A stretch of DNA of 64,000 nucleotides. It comes from Cyrtobacter comes. GTDB taxonomy: Bacteria > Pseudomonadota > Alphaproteobacteria > Rickettsiales > Midichloriaceae. The notes below the pieces were generated by a model, which saw nothing but the letters and a program-made list of their open reading frames with translations, did no database searches and had not been told where the DNA came from. The position numbers and the translations under genes were made by a program. The stretch covers positions 1-64,000 of the forward strand of contig NZ_JARGYT010000001.1 of NCBI RefSeq assembly GCF_034470605.1, read 5' to 3'. Shown one piece after another: positions 52,084 through 62,998 of this stretch (position 1 is the stretch's first letter; each line of letters starts with the position of its first letter).

Positions 52084-54654
52084 ATGAGGTTCGTATACCA
52101 TTTTGATGATAAGTGCTTAGATTCATCTAGGGAGCTTTTAGGTAATAAGGGTGCTGTGCTCTTTGAGATGAAAAGGATGGGCATTCCTATTCCTGATGGT
52201 TTTGTAATAACGACAACGGCATGTGCAGATTATTATAAAAATGGTCACACCTTATGTCCTAAGTTAATTGAGGAGATTAACGATGCAATTTTGGTTCTTG
52301 AAGAAAAAACTAAATTGAGGTTTGGTGACTCGGAGGTGCCAATGGTGGTATCTGTCAGATCTGGTGCTGAGGTATCTATGCCTGGTATGATGGATACTAT
52401 ATTAAATCTTGGGTTAAATGATCATTCTGTAATAGGTCTTGCTAAAAGAACAGGTGACGAGTTTTTTGCCTACGATAGTTATAGGAGATTTCTTCATATG
52501 TATGGGGCGATAGTTTTAGGAATGGCGCCTAGTGTGATGAATGCCATATCAAATAATGAAACCCTTGAAGATGTAAAGCGTGCAGTTTTTGTTCTCAGGG
52601 ATCTTATTGAAAAGAGCATTGGGTATAGTATAAATGAAAACCCTAAAACACTTCTTTTGAATGCAATAGAATGTGTTTTTCGTTCATGGAATGGAAAGCG
52701 TGCTATCACTTATCGTGATATACATAAAATATCGCATCACGGAGGTACTGCGGTAACGGTTCAATTAATGGTTTTTGGAAACCTTAAAGATAGAAGTGGT
52801 ACAGGCGTTGCGTTTACAAGAAACCCTTCTGATGGAGCTAATGAGTTTTATGGCGAGTTTATGCTGCAAGCTCAGGGGGAGGATATAGTTTCTGGCGCCC
52901 ATACTCCTTTGCCAATATCTGGTAAGAATCAAGCATCAATGGAGCAAATAATGCCTGGGTTATTTGAGCAATTTTACTCAATATCAAAATCATTAGAGAA
53001 GAATTATAGAGATATGCAAGATATAGAGTTTACTGTTGAAAAAGGTAAGCTGTGGATCTTGCAATCAAGGAACGGGAAAAGATCACCAAGAGCTGCGGTG
53101 AGGATAGCACTAGATATGCTTGATGAAGGGTTAATTTCTACAAAAGACGTATTGCTGAGAATAACTAATGATCAAGTGAATAATTTTTTGCATAAAGAGA
53201 TCACTGGTGGTGTGTCGGAAATTTCTTGTGGGTTACCAGCCTCTCCTGGAGCGGCATGTGGGGCGGTGGCGTTTTCTACAGAATCTGCGGAAAAGCTTTT
53301 CTTAAGAGGCCCCGTTATACTCTGCAGAGAAGAAACAAGCCCTGAGGATATTGGTGGGTTCAATATATCAGATGGTATATTAACTATAAAAGGAGGAATG
53401 ACTTCACATGCTGCGGTTGTTGCTCGTGGGATGGGTAAGCCATGTGTGTGTGGAGTAGAAAATGGTTTTATATCAAAAGGTAAGTTAATATTTAATGATA
53501 TAGAATTCGTAGAAGGTGATCAGATTGCTATAGATGGTACAAGTGGAAGGATATTTAAAGGGCCAGTGGAGCTTAAACAAACCCAGTTATCAGAATATTT
53601 TTGGAAGCTTTTTGCGCTTGTAGATAAAGAGCAGAAAATGCAGGTTAGGGCAAATGCAGAGATCGAGCAAGATATAAAAGCGGCAATGAAATTTGGTGCC
53701 AATGGTATTGGGCTATGTAGGACCGAGCATATGTTCTTAGAGAAGGAGAGACTTTTTGCCATTAGGCAAATAATATTATGTAAATCTGATACTAGGTCTG
53801 CGGCTATGCAAAGAGCGATGGATTTCCAGATTAGTGATTTTATATCGATTTATAAATTGCTGGAGGAGCAGCCAGTTTCCATAAGACTTCTTGATCCACC
53901 TCTGCACGAGTTTTTACCTAAAAATGTAAAGGAGATTGAGGAATTTTCAAGAAGATCAGGCAAGTCAATCGCAGAACTAAATGATAAAATGAGCAGATTG
54001 GCTGAGTATAATCCTATGCTAGGGCATAGAGGCTGTAGGATTGCTATTACACATCCTGAAATATATAAAATGCAGATTGTTTCTATATTTGAGGCTGCGC
54101 GTTATGTTATACGGAATTTTGATATAGTGCCTAATATTGAAATTATGATCCCGCTTATCTCTTGTATTGAAGAGCTAATATTCATAAAGGAGATGGTGTG
54201 TAAAATAGCGTCTGAGTTTGGTGAGGTATCATATAAGTTTGGTGCTATGATAGAAACGCCAAGAGCTGCTATAATTGCCTCAGAGATAGCAAAACATATA
54301 GATTTTTGTAGTTTTGGTACGAATGATTTAACACAGGCTGTATTTGGTATATCAAGAGATGATTCTTATAAGTTTATGAATTCTTATCAAGAATCTAATA
54401 TCTTAACCTATGATCCTTTTGTATCTATTGATCAGGATGGCGTTGGAAGGCTTATAAGGAGTTCTGTATTAGATATGAGGGCTTCTAATTCTAACATAAA
54501 GATTGGTGTATGCGGTGAGCATGGTGGTGATTACCAGTCGATAGGTTTTTTTAACAGTGTTGGTATAGATTATATATCGTGCTCACCTTACAGAATACCA
54601 GCAGCAAAACTAGCATCTGCAAAATTTGCTCAAGAGACCGATGCTACTAACTAG
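52084..54654 (+). CDS. ppdK: pyruvate, phosphate dikinase
   Basis: Converts pyruvate, ATP and phosphate to phosphoenolpyruvate and back. ATP-grasp domain (SVRSGAEVSMPGMMDTILNLG), swivelling domain with phospho-acceptor His442 in GGMTSHAAVVARG, and the PEP-binding TIM barrel with GFGTNDLTQ-type motif FGTNDLTQAVFG and C810 in GVCGEHGGD. Length 856 aa, slightly short of the usual ~880. Co-directional with recA. It supplies the PEP entry point for the gluconeogenic set in this window. Confidence 0.97.
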   Translation: MRFVYHFDDKCLDSSRELLGNKGAVLFEMKRMGIPIPDGFVITTTACADYYKNGHTLCPKLIEEINDAILVLEEKTKLRFGDSEVPMVVSVRSGAEVSMPGMMDTILNLGLNDHSVIGLAKRTGDEFFAYDSYRRFLHMYGAIVLGMAPSVMNAISNNETLEDVKRAVFVLRDLIEKSIGYSINENPKTLLLNAIECVFRSWNGKRAITYRDIHKISHHGGTAVTVQLMVFGNLKDRSGTGVAFTRNPSDGANEFYGEFMLQAQGEDIVSGAHTPLPISGKNQASMEQIMPGLFEQFYSISKSLEKNYRDMQDIEFTVEKGKLWILQSRNGKRSPRAAVRIALDMLDEGLISTKDVLLRITNDQVNNFLHKEITGGVSEISCGLPASPGAACGAVAFSTESAEKLFLRGPVILCREETSPEDIGGFNISDGILTIKGGMTSHAAVVARGMGKPCVCGVENGFISKGKLIFNDIEFVEGDQIAIDGTSGRIFKGPVELKQTQLSEYFWKLFALVDKEQKMQVRANAEIEQDIKAAMKFGANGIGLCRTEHMFLEKERLFAIRQIILCKSDTRSAAMQRAMDFQISDFISIYKLLEEQPVSIRLLDPPLHEFLPKNVKEIEEFSRRSGKSIAELNDKMSRLAEYNPMLGHRGCRIAITHPEIYKMQIVSIFEAARYVIRNFDIVPNIEIMIPLISCIEELIFIKEMVCKIASEFGEVSYKFGAMIETPRAAIIASEIAKHIDFCSFGTNDLTQAVFGISRDDSYKFMNSYQESNILTYDPFVSIDQDGVGRLIRSSVLDMRASNSNIKIGVCGEHGGDYQSIGFFNSVGIDYISCSPYRIPAAKLASAKFAQETDATN

Positions 54655-54838
54655 TGAGGAAAATAGTTAATAGGTTACCAGCTACATTAGTAGTTGTTGG
54701 CTAAGGATAAATAAATATTAAGTTTTTTAATTAGCGGTTTTGGCTATTAAGTTGGCACGGCCCAATATTTGCGATCCCGAATTATATTTGAGAGATCTGA
54801 TTCCAGCATAAGAACTGAACTCTTTTGGCAATGGATTT

Positions 54839-55387
54839 CTATAGCAACTCTAGTTTTTTTAGTGTTATAGCAAGTATATCATGCATGTCATATTTTTTTA
54901 GTATGTCTATTGGTATCCACCTCATTTCTAGAGCTTCGGGGCTTTGCAGGCAATCTTCAGCTTTTTTGCAAATAAAGGTATATGTTATATCATAATGCAC
55001 GTGCTCCTTTTCACCTTTTTTATCATTGTGCGGTATATAATGTATATTAATATAAGATGGTGAATTATAGAGTAGCTCGACATCAGTAATTCCTGATTCC
55101 TCAGCAAGCTCCCTCATTGCAACACTGGCAATATCAGATTCTCCATCTGCGTGACCACCAAATGGTAGCCATTTTTGGCATAAATTATGAAAATGAAGTA
55201 AAATATAGCGTTTATCATGAGATAATAGTAGCGCGCTACCTGTTACATGTCCATTTATGCAAGATCTATAAAAACAATCTGGATTCTGTTCTATGAAAGA
55301 CGTTATCAGTAGTTTATTAGTCTTTTCCTGGATACTAGAGCAGGTATATTCAGATAAAGTTTTCAGTAATTGATACCTTGAATCCAT
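54839..55387 (-). CDS. NUDIX hydrolase
   Basis: Hydrolase of a nucleoside-diphosphate-X compound. NUDIX box around residues 75-100: WLPFGGHADGESDIASVAM then RELAEESGI, in the GGHxDGxxD-type subgroup. Residues before and after (LLHFHNLCQKWLPFGGH; EALEMRWIPIDIL) fit the fold. Length 182 aa, with a ~40-residue helical N-terminal extension. Substrate unknown. It converges on ppdK and is alone. Confidence 0.88.
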   Translation of the reverse strand: MDSRYQLLKTLSEYTCSSIQEKTNKLLITSFIEQNPDCFYRSCINGHVTGSALLLSHDKRYILLHFHNLCQKWLPFGGHADGESDIASVAMRELAEESGITDVELLYNSPSYINIHYIPHNDKKGEKEHVHYDITYTFICKKAEDCLQSPEALEMRWIPIDILKKYDMHDILAITLKKLELL

Positions 55388-55732
55388 ATTTGTAAATAAA
55401 TATTTTCAGCATGCACCATAGATGATTATAAAAATTTTTCATCCAATTTTTATGATGCTTGCCCTTATATATAAAGAAATATTGCGGAGGATATAAGAGT
55501 AAATTACTACAGATTCATTATTTAAGAACCAGTAGAAAAAGGTGATACCATAAGAAATGGATATATTAAGAGTGGCGCATTATGTCATATTACAGCAATG
55601 TGCTTGTTCTATTGAAATATAATATAAATAATATAATTTTTTATATTTGGCATAAAACTATCTATAAAAAAAATAGGTATGCATTACCAAGTGTATTTAG
55701 AACGGCTCTAGCAAAGGTTACAAAGATTTGAA
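55388..55732. other. spacer between the NUDIX gene and the second giant gene
   Basis: About 345 bases, very AT-rich. No gene, and no repeat that I can support. Confidence 0.5.
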
Positions 55733-58700
55733 TTAAAGAATATGAGCCATGTTATGCTTTGCTTTAGAATTATCTATAATGGACTGATATTTACCTTTTG
55801 CTTTATCTAGGTTTATAGAAATTTTTGAATCGTCTAATTTTATTAGAGCGGTTTCAGGTATTGTATATTTTGAGATATCATTAACCGTAGATGAAAATTT
55901 AAACTCTGCTGTAAATTTTGTTTTGTCATCTTCAGAATAAATAATATCTTTTAAACCTGCTACGTATGGTTTGCAGAATTGATAACTCCAAGATGCCATA
56001 TCTTTCGCCTGTCCATACATAGAATAAAGAACGCTACCTAAATACAATGACCCTATTGTTGCTTGTTGCGCAGAGTTTTCACTCGAATAGCAAGCATATG
56101 CAAGGTATGTTGTTTGTGCGCCAAATCCAACAAGTGCTCCTACTTTATTTGCAACATTAGTTAATAGAGCTTTATTAGGATTCTTTTTTATTTCAAAGTT
56201 TTTCCAAGTTGAATCTTTAATGTTATCTTCATATTCAAGTTTAAGTTTTGTAGCGTGATTTTTTGAATTATCTATTAAAGCGGAAAGATCTGCCTTATCG
56301 CTTTCTAAAGCTGTAGAAATAAGTGATAATATCTCCTTATGTTTTTCGCTCATTTTATGTTCAGGAGTTATTTTTTTAGATTGCTTTATCTCTTCATTTA
56401 TCTCTGAAGCTTTTAGTAATACATTGAAATCTTTTACTAATATCTCGCATTTAGAAATTCCCTTCATCAATGTTTCAAAATTTTCTCTATTTTCATTGGA
56501 GGCATGGCTCAAGGCTATGGCTATATCTTGCGGGGAGTGGGTTTTTATTATTTTGTTAAGAGAACTTTGATTCAGGTAGGCGTGCATATTGCGAGTCTCT
56601 TTTTCTAAAACCATACTGTATGCACTTTTTAAATCATCAAGCATTGATTTGAGATCGGATTTCCCAACATTTAATAAAGAGAATTTCTTCATCTCATTTT
56701 TAATGTTCATTCCCTGTGTAGCGGCGGATTGTAGTATGTGATATTTATTTTTTTCTATATAAGAATCAGTTAGCTTACTTAAGCTAAATACAGCGCTTTC
56801 TGCTTGGCTGTTATCTAGGCCTTTATATACACTTGTTTTTTCCATTTTAGATTTTAGGTCGTCTCCAAAATGCACTCTTCCTAGTAGCCCGTCACGATTA
56901 AAGGCACCAATTAAAAATAAGTTTTGTACATCGATCTTATGCTCATTATTGGTTAATAATTTATCCTTGATAAATTCTGTAGTAAGGTCAGATACTTTTT
57001 CAGAAGCTTTTTCAGAAAATGCAAAATCAACGCTACCATTAATTATCCCATGTACGTTTCTAGAAAATAGCAAACCAACAGTTAAAGAAGATATTGTTGA
57101 TATTATTTTAGAGATAGCAAAATATGCGGCAAGAGCAGAGATTGATGAAATGAGATTTGTTACAAAGCCTTTCTTGGCGCTCTGAAAGCTTACGTCTGCG
57201 TTATTTTGTATCAGCGCCCTTGCCGCTTCTTGTTTTATTCCTATTAATTTTCCACTATTATTTACCTCCATACAAAGTGCAAGTGGTTGTATGTTACGCT
57301 TATTTTCAATATTAATTTGCCCACCATTGCTCATAATATTTTTTACTGCGTGGAAGTTATTGCTATTCACCGCTACTGATAATGCTGTATTACCTTCGTT
57401 ATCTCTTGAATCTATATTTATGTTCCTCTCAAGAATAAGATCTAGGATTTTATTATTTTTGCTACCAGCTGCAAGCATTAAAGGCGTGCATCCCATACTA
57501 TTTTTTGCATCTATATCTATTTTATGTGTTAGGACATCTTTTGCTATAGTATATGCATCATTTTCCATTGATTCATCCACGCATGCAAGATAATGCAATA
57601 TATTATGCCCGGCCTCATCTCGATAATCAAATACCATATTAGGATTTTTTATATCTTGTTCTAGTTTTTTTATTATAGAAGAGTTGGAGCCTCTATATGC
57701 GGCTGCAAGAATACTTATATCGTTTTTATCAACCTCGCACAGCTTACTCACATAATCGAAAATCTTTTCAGAGCCGCTTGCTGCAGCGTAATGTATCATT
57801 TTATTTTTTGATGCAGGCTCTATAAATTCTTGAAGTGGTTTACCTGTTTTATTTTGGATTTGATCTAGTATTTGTATGACTTTTTCTTCTGAATTTTGAT
57901 TTGTAATCGCTTCTTTATTCCACCTAATAAGTGAGTTAACAAGTGCGGTTTGATGAATATATTCCAGCTGTTCTATTCTAGGCAGTACAATATTCTCAAC
58001 TAATTCTAACTCACCCTCCATTATTAGTGATTCTAATAATGAATTATTCTTACCATCTTCTAAAAAGAAGCCTTCTTTATCATTTTTTAACTGTTGCTCA
58101 AAGAGTTTTGCCTTATTTTCTTGCGTTACATAAGGAGAAAAATATATAAATTTTGCCGTAGATAATCCACCTATTTTAATTTCTGATATGTTGCTTTTCT
58201 CATTTGTTGCAACTTCTGCAATTATATTATGCCAATTAGCAATCTTATCCTCCATTTTCTTCCTTTCATCTTCATTATTAGAATTTATATAATCCATTTG
58301 AAGGCTTAATATAGAATCTTGTATTAATTCTATTGGATGTACTGCTCGATCTTCATTATCTAGTTTTGCTCCAATATTAGGATTTATCTCTGGATTTTTT
58401 AGTAATGCTTTAACTAAATGTATATCTCCTTTTAGGCATAAATCGCCAAGCATATACATTTCGATATTTGTTTTTTTATCACCTGGTTCATTAGTCGATT
58501 TGGTTATAGAGATATTAGGATCAATTTTATTACTTGCCAATAGATCTGATAATATCTTATCTCTAGAATCTGATTTTATTTCAATAAGATTAAAGATTAA
58601 TTCGGGGGCAGGTGGGTTTTTTAGCGTATAATTTTTATTATTTAGCAATTCTGTAGCTAGTTGTGTATTATTTTCATACAAGCAAAATTTCAATATATCT

Positions 58701-60757
58701 AAAGGTTGCTGTGTGTATTGAAGATCAAGTCTTGTATTTTTATCCTGTAATATCTCTTTAGCAATTTTTTCATCATCTTTTAATATAGCAATTACCATAC
58801 TTTTATAATCATTTTCAGCTTGTATAGCCCTATATTGATCTGGATAATTTTTAATTAAATTAAGGAGAAAATCAGAATCTTTTTGGGCGATAGATTCTTT
58901 AATTAAGCTGCTTATTACATCTTTTTCTACATCACCTTTAGATAAAAGTGATGTTAGTAATTCTTTATTATTACTATGATAAGCTAGTGTATATAAGTTT
59001 ATATCTTGAGCTGTATTATGTTGTATAATAAATTCAGATAGCTCTTCATAATTTATGTTTTTAGGTGGATGAATTATTAGATATTCAAGAGGCGTTATAC
59101 CATTTTGATTTTTTTCTCTAAATAAATCAACGAGACCTAGGTTTTGAATTTCTTTTATGGTTTGATAATCATCATTCATTATGGCGAGATGCATTATATT
59201 ATTGCCATATTCATCATGTGGATTTTTTCCTTCGTATTCTATAAAATCCTTTAATCTTGTTCTGCATATTTCCTTACCACCACTTTTATAAGATTTAATA
59301 TAATTTTGTAAAAGTTGCTCTTTTGCAATTAAACCCTTATCTATTGCTAAATTCATTAGTATTTGCTTATCATGAGTGATAGCAGAATTAAGGATTTTTG
59401 ATATAAATTCAGAATCTTTACCTAAGCGATCTGCTAGAATATCAAATCTAGCTATTAAATCATCATCAGTCAGTTTAAAAAGTGGCCCTAAATCTTTTAT
59501 ATTAGAATTTAGTTTTTTATCTATCCCCTGTATATTAGCAAATTTTTCTAAAGATTTTAAATCTGTAGTTGCGATTAACTTCAAGAATGCAACTGGTGCC
59601 CTGCTGTCACTTCTCCAAAGGTTAAGCAGCTCTTTTTCTCCAAAAGAATTAAACGCATCCGTATAATTTAAATCTAATAAATCTTGAAAAAGAACTTCTA
59701 GGTCTTTTTCCTCTTTTACACTTTGGATCAATTTTTTCATACTTTCTTGATCTAAGCTTATTGCACTTTCTTTGTGAGAGAGGTGAGATACAATCGCTAA
59801 TTTATCTTCTAATACTACATGAGAATTACTAAGTAATTCATTCCAATAATCAGATGAAATTACGTTAAATTCATGATCATAGCTCATTAAATAGTGAATA
59901 AAGCTTTGGTCAGAATCTTTTTTTTGATAAAAGTTTATTAGCTCTTGCTGAGCTATTTTTGCGATATTTTCAATATTTTCTACAAATTCTTTTGTATATC
60001 TGTTCTCAGAAAATAAATGCTCAAGCATGGATACTTTGAGATGGTTTTCTTTGATATTCTCTAAAAATTTTCCTACACCATCTACTTTAATAAAGCGCTC
60101 ATCCTTTCTTTGCATATCAATTTCTATTAAAGACTTCAAAAAGTCTTCATTTATGTTTGTGATTTTAGATAAAGATTCTAATGTTAAAAATGCTTCGCTA
60201 CTTTTTAGTTGATCTGCGAAGATATTTAGTATCTCAGGGCTGTTATCATAATTTTCTAAAATAAGGTGTAAAATAGCCTCATGTATCCCGTTTATATAAA
60301 CAACGTCATAATTTTTGTCTTTTTGAAGATTTAGTAAATTTTTTTCCTTTAAAAAAGTTAAAATATCTATTCTCCCTTCGGCGACTGAATTCACTATAAG
60401 ATCATTAAGGTTTGCTTTTCTAAATTTTTCGGAAAATGCTTTTGTCTTTAAAATTTCTTGAAAATATTTAAGCGCATTTTCATTATATGCCAAAGGTGCT
60501 AAATTATAATCGACCTCTTTTAATATATTGAGATAATACTTTAAGTCCTCTCCGTTGTCTTTACCTTTTACTTTCTTAAAATATTCATCAAGAATGATAG
60601 AAATGGAAGATTGCCCGTTTTCATTATTATTTAACATTAGGTCAATGCACTTTTCTTTATCTTCTTCGTTTTTGGCATTTTTTATCTCCCCAATATATAG
60701 ATCGCATACTAATTTTTGAATTTCAAAAATATCTACGCTAAACGCAAGAACAAACAA
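55733..60757 (-). CDS. giant ankyrin-type repeat protein, main open frame (1674 aa)
   Basis: Collinear with the 11-16 kb giant protein over most of its length. Helical repeat units fill residues 1-1000 (for example NNIMHLAIMNDDYQTIKEIQ near 520). Canonical ankyrin repeats lie near 1000-1180 (NSMGCTPLMLAAGSKNNKIL, EGNTALSVAVNSNNFHAV). The shared C-terminal module then follows: hydrophobic AYFAISKIISTISSLTVGLL (about 1209-1230), LFLIGAFNRDG near 1284 and QAKDMASWSYQFCKPYV near 1590. No signal peptide. The frame begins at a TTG; the true start is probably the ATG at 60958, separated by an in-frame TAG. Function unknown; a host-directed scaffold is inferred from the repeat type and lineage. Confidence 0.82.
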   Translation of the reverse strand: MFVLAFSVDIFEIQKLVCDLYIGEIKNAKNEEDKEKCIDLMLNNNENGQSSISIILDEYFKKVKGKDNGEDLKYYLNILKEVDYNLAPLAYNENALKYFQEILKTKAFSEKFRKANLNDLIVNSVAEGRIDILTFLKEKNLLNLQKDKNYDVVYINGIHEAILHLILENYDNSPEILNIFADQLKSSEAFLTLESLSKITNINEDFLKSLIEIDMQRKDERFIKVDGVGKFLENIKENHLKVSMLEHLFSENRYTKEFVENIENIAKIAQQELINFYQKKDSDQSFIHYLMSYDHEFNVISSDYWNELLSNSHVVLEDKLAIVSHLSHKESAISLDQESMKKLIQSVKEEKDLEVLFQDLLDLNYTDAFNSFGEKELLNLWRSDSRAPVAFLKLIATTDLKSLEKFANIQGIDKKLNSNIKDLGPLFKLTDDDLIARFDILADRLGKDSEFISKILNSAITHDKQILMNLAIDKGLIAKEQLLQNYIKSYKSGGKEICRTRLKDFIEYEGKNPHDEYGNNIMHLAIMNDDYQTIKEIQNLGLVDLFREKNQNGITPLEYLIIHPPKNINYEELSEFIIQHNTAQDINLYTLAYHSNNKELLTSLLSKGDVEKDVISSLIKESIAQKDSDFLLNLIKNYPDQYRAIQAENDYKSMVIAILKDDEKIAKEILQDKNTRLDLQYTQQPLDILKFCLYENNTQLATELLNNKNYTLKNPPAPELIFNLIEIKSDSRDKILSDLLASNKIDPNISITKSTNEPGDKKTNIEMYMLGDLCLKGDIHLVKALLKNPEINPNIGAKLDNEDRAVHPIELIQDSILSLQMDYINSNNEDERKKMEDKIANWHNIIAEVATNEKSNISEIKIGGLSTAKFIYFSPYVTQENKAKLFEQQLKNDKEGFFLEDGKNNSLLESLIMEGELELVENIVLPRIEQLEYIHQTALVNSLIRWNKEAITNQNSEEKVIQILDQIQNKTGKPLQEFIEPASKNKMIHYAAASGSEKIFDYVSKLCEVDKNDISILAAAYRGSNSSIIKKLEQDIKNPNMVFDYRDEAGHNILHYLACVDESMENDAYTIAKDVLTHKIDIDAKNSMGCTPLMLAAGSKNNKILDLILERNINIDSRDNEGNTALSVAVNSNNFHAVKNIMSNGGQINIENKRNIQPLALCMEVNNSGKLIGIKQEAARALIQNNADVSFQSAKKGFVTNLISSISALAAYFAISKIISTISSLTVGLLFSRNVHGIINGSVDFAFSEKASEKVSDLTTEFIKDKLLTNNEHKIDVQNLFLIGAFNRDGLLGRVHFGDDLKSKMEKTSVYKGLDNSQAESAVFSLSKLTDSYIEKNKYHILQSAATQGMNIKNEMKKFSLLNVGKSDLKSMLDDLKSAYSMVLEKETRNMHAYLNQSSLNKIIKTHSPQDIAIALSHASNENRENFETLMKGISKCEILVKDFNVLLKASEINEEIKQSKKITPEHKMSEKHKEILSLISTALESDKADLSALIDNSKNHATKLKLEYEDNIKDSTWKNFEIKKNPNKALLTNVANKVGALVGFGAQTTYLAYACYSSENSAQQATIGSLYLGSVLYSMYGQAKDMASWSYQFCKPYVAGLKDIIYSEDDKTKFTAEFKFSSTVNDISKYTIPETALIKLDDSKISINLDKAKGKYQSIIDNSKAKHNMAHIL

Positions 60758-60811
60758 ATTATTATTTTGATCATCTAATTTCTCAAGTTCGGCAAGTATA
60801 TTGGTACCATT

Positions 60812-60958
60812 CTACTTATAATGGTTTATATCACTCCTTATTTTATTGATAAGGGTTTGAACTTCACCTTGATTGCCAGAATCCTGGGCATTTTGTAATT
60901 TTTTTAAGTTACTGCTCAAGTAACCAAACATACTGTAATCTAACCATCCACCAGCCAT
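60812..60958 (-). CDS. N-terminal segment of the giant gene, ended by an in-frame TAG
   Basis: ATG at 60958 opens 48 codons (MAGGWLDYSMFGYLSSN…NHYK) in the same frame as the main open frame, then a TAG at 60814-60812. The bases after the TAG continue as plausible protein (NGTNILAELEKLDDQNNN) into the main frame. This is best read as the real 5' end of the giant gene broken by one nonsense codon, or read through. Confidence 0.6.
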   Translation of the reverse strand: MAGGWLDYSMFGYLSSNLKKLQNAQDSGNQGEVQTLINKIRSDINHYK

Positions 60959-61200
60959 GATGTTTTAAAAATATGTAAGAAAACCAAGTTGTTGCTTACA
61001 ACATCACAGCATCAGGTACGTTATATAGATATAAGGGTTGCGTAGTATTACAAACGCTACCCGGTAGATCTGGCGATATGTTATATTTCCTACTACCCGG
61101 TTATAATCTTTATAGATGCTTATAAGATGAGCTTATATATATACTGTATATATATCAACAAGTTTTGCCTTTTTATTTTATTTTGTTAATGCTCTCTCTC

Positions 61201-62127
61201 TTATTTTGAGGAAGAGGCACTTGCTATACTTATAACAGAGAATGGATCTTTTCTGTCTATGTTGCTTTTGTTCGTTATGCTAATCTGCTGTTTTTTTGCA
61301 AAAATTAGATCGCCTACAATGTTCTTTGCGCCAGTTGCATAATGGCTCTCAAGTAACTTTAGCATCTTAGAGTCTCTTTCTGATGAGGAGTTGCAGCCCA
61401 TTACAACGCCAATCAATCTAACATCATCTTTTATAGCGGTCGTGATTACATTATAGCCAGATGCATTTGTAAAGCCTGTCTTCATTCCATCAACCCATTT
61501 ATGTGAGGCAAGTAGCTTGTTATGAGTTAGGACCATTTTCTCACCCAATAAAAATGCTTGCTTGGAAAATACATGATATGTGCTTTTATGATGTTTTAGC
61601 ATTGAAAGTGCTAATATTGCCATATCCTTTGCCGTAGTAACCTGTCTTGGATGTGGTAGGCCGGTTGAGTTTTGAAACACGGTATTCATCATACCTAACT
61701 CTTTTGCTTTTCTATTCATAATTTTGACAAAATTTTCCTCACTACCGGCTAAAACCTCTGCAAGAGCAACAGTGGCGTCATTGCCAGATTTTATTATAGC
61801 TCCCATTATCGCATCTCTTACTGTTATAATTGTTCCAGCTTTTAAGGCTAAATTAGAGCGAGGTTGTTTTGCGGCCTTTGTTGAAATTGCTATAGGCTTC
61901 ATTGGGTTTAGTTTCCCTCCTTTTATTGCATCAAATACAATGTATAATGTCATTATTTTTGTCAGTGAGGCTGGGTGCCTTGGTTCAAGTGCGCTCTGGG
62001 AGTACAGAATTTTTTGTGTATCTGCATTTACCACAATGGCGGCATACTTGGGAGACATAAAACTTTTTGCAACCACGGTTTTGCAATTCAATAATATGAT
62101 AAATGTCAGCAACAACCTTAGGCTCAT
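61201..62127 (-). CDS. dacA: D-alanyl-D-alanine carboxypeptidase (PBP5/6 family)
   Basis: Trims the terminal D-Ala of peptidoglycan pentapeptides in the periplasm. Signal peptide (LRLLLTFIILLNCKTVVA), active-site SLTK (S54, K57), SGN (114-116) and KTG (216-218). At 308 aa it has the catalytic domain but a shortened C-terminal domain and no clear amphipathic anchor helix, so it may be soluble. Confidence 0.93.
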   Translation of the reverse strand: MSLRLLLTFIILLNCKTVVAKSFMSPKYAAIVVNADTQKILYSQSALEPRHPASLTKIMTLYIVFDAIKGGKLNPMKPIAISTKAAKQPRSNLALKAGTIITVRDAIMGAIIKSGNDATVALAEVLAGSEENFVKIMNRKAKELGMMNTVFQNSTGLPHPRQVTTAKDMAILALSMLKHHKSTYHVFSKQAFLLGEKMVLTHNKLLASHKWVDGMKTGFTNASGYNVITTAIKDDVRLIGVVMGCNSSSERDSKMLKLLESHYATGAKNIVGDLIFAKKQQISITNKSNIDRKDPFSVISIASASSSK

Positions 62128-62206
62128 AAAAACATCTTCATTTATGCAGTATTAAACTATATCTAATTTAGTAAATTTAACAAAATCTAGTAATAGAATA
62201 AATTTT

Positions 62207-62998
62207 ATGAATAAGGAATTAGCTCTATTAATAAAGGAGAAATTGGTAAAGTTTCTTCCTAAAGGAGAGGATAAATTATCTGAGGCCGTTTTATACGCTA
62301 CGCTTTCGGGCGGAAAGAGAATTAGGGGTTCTTTGCTGATATACCTTGCGGATCTCTTTAAAGTAGATAGAGAAGAGTCATTACACTTTGCTGCTATTAT
62401 CGAGTTATTGCATGAGTATACCCTAGTGCATGATGATATAATAGATGGGGATGATGAGAGAAGAGGGGTGGAATCTTGTTACAAAAAGTACGGACAATCA
62501 ATAGCTATCCTTGCAGGTAACACAATTTTAACATATGCTTTTGAGCTTATCATGCGCTCTAACTTGGAGCATAGGATAAAGAATGATATTGTTTTCATAG
62601 TATGCGATTCTATAGGGTATAATGGGTTAATGAAAGGGCAATATTTAGATATTGAGGGTGGGAGTAAAAGTATAGACGTTGCGCTTCTTAAAACTTCTCC
62701 ATTATTTATAGCCATTGCTAAAATTGTATCTGTAATAGCTAATTTAGACGTAAGCAATGAGCGGTATCTCTATAGATTTGCGCGGGATTTGGGTGTTGCT
62801 TATCAAATTGCAGACGATATAAACGACTCTAAAAGCGAAAGTGAAAAAACGAATATAGTGAATGAATTAGGGTCAGTAGGTTCTTTTTCCCTATATAATG
62901 ATTTTTTTAACAGCGCAAAAAAAAATCTTTTATATCTAGGTAAGGATTTAAAAGAAATTTTAGAATTTTTAAACTCACTAATAGTATGGAAGATTTAA
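62207..62998 (+). CDS. polyprenyl diphosphate synthase
   Basis: Trans-prenyl transferase that adds isopentenyl diphosphate units. GGKRIRG (35-41), first aspartate-rich motif DDIIDGDDERRG (76-87) and second DDIND (203-207). The first motif lacks the two-residue insertion of short-chain bacterial FPP synthases, so a longer product (such as the quinone side chain, IspB-like) is more likely. Length 263 aa is short for the family (~300-320), missing mainly the C-terminal end. It overlaps the dapD start by 13 bases. Confidence 0.88.
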   Translation: MNKELALLIKEKLVKFLPKGEDKLSEAVLYATLSGGKRIRGSLLIYLADLFKVDREESLHFAAIIELLHEYTLVHDDIIDGDDERRGVESCYKKYGQSIAILAGNTILTYAFELIMRSNLEHRIKNDIVFIVCDSIGYNGLMKGQYLDIEGGSKSIDVALLKTSPLFIAIAKIVSVIANLDVSNERYLYRFARDLGVAYQIADDINDSKSESEKTNIVNELGSVGSFSLYNDFFNSAKKNLLYLGKDLKEILEFLNSLIVWKI

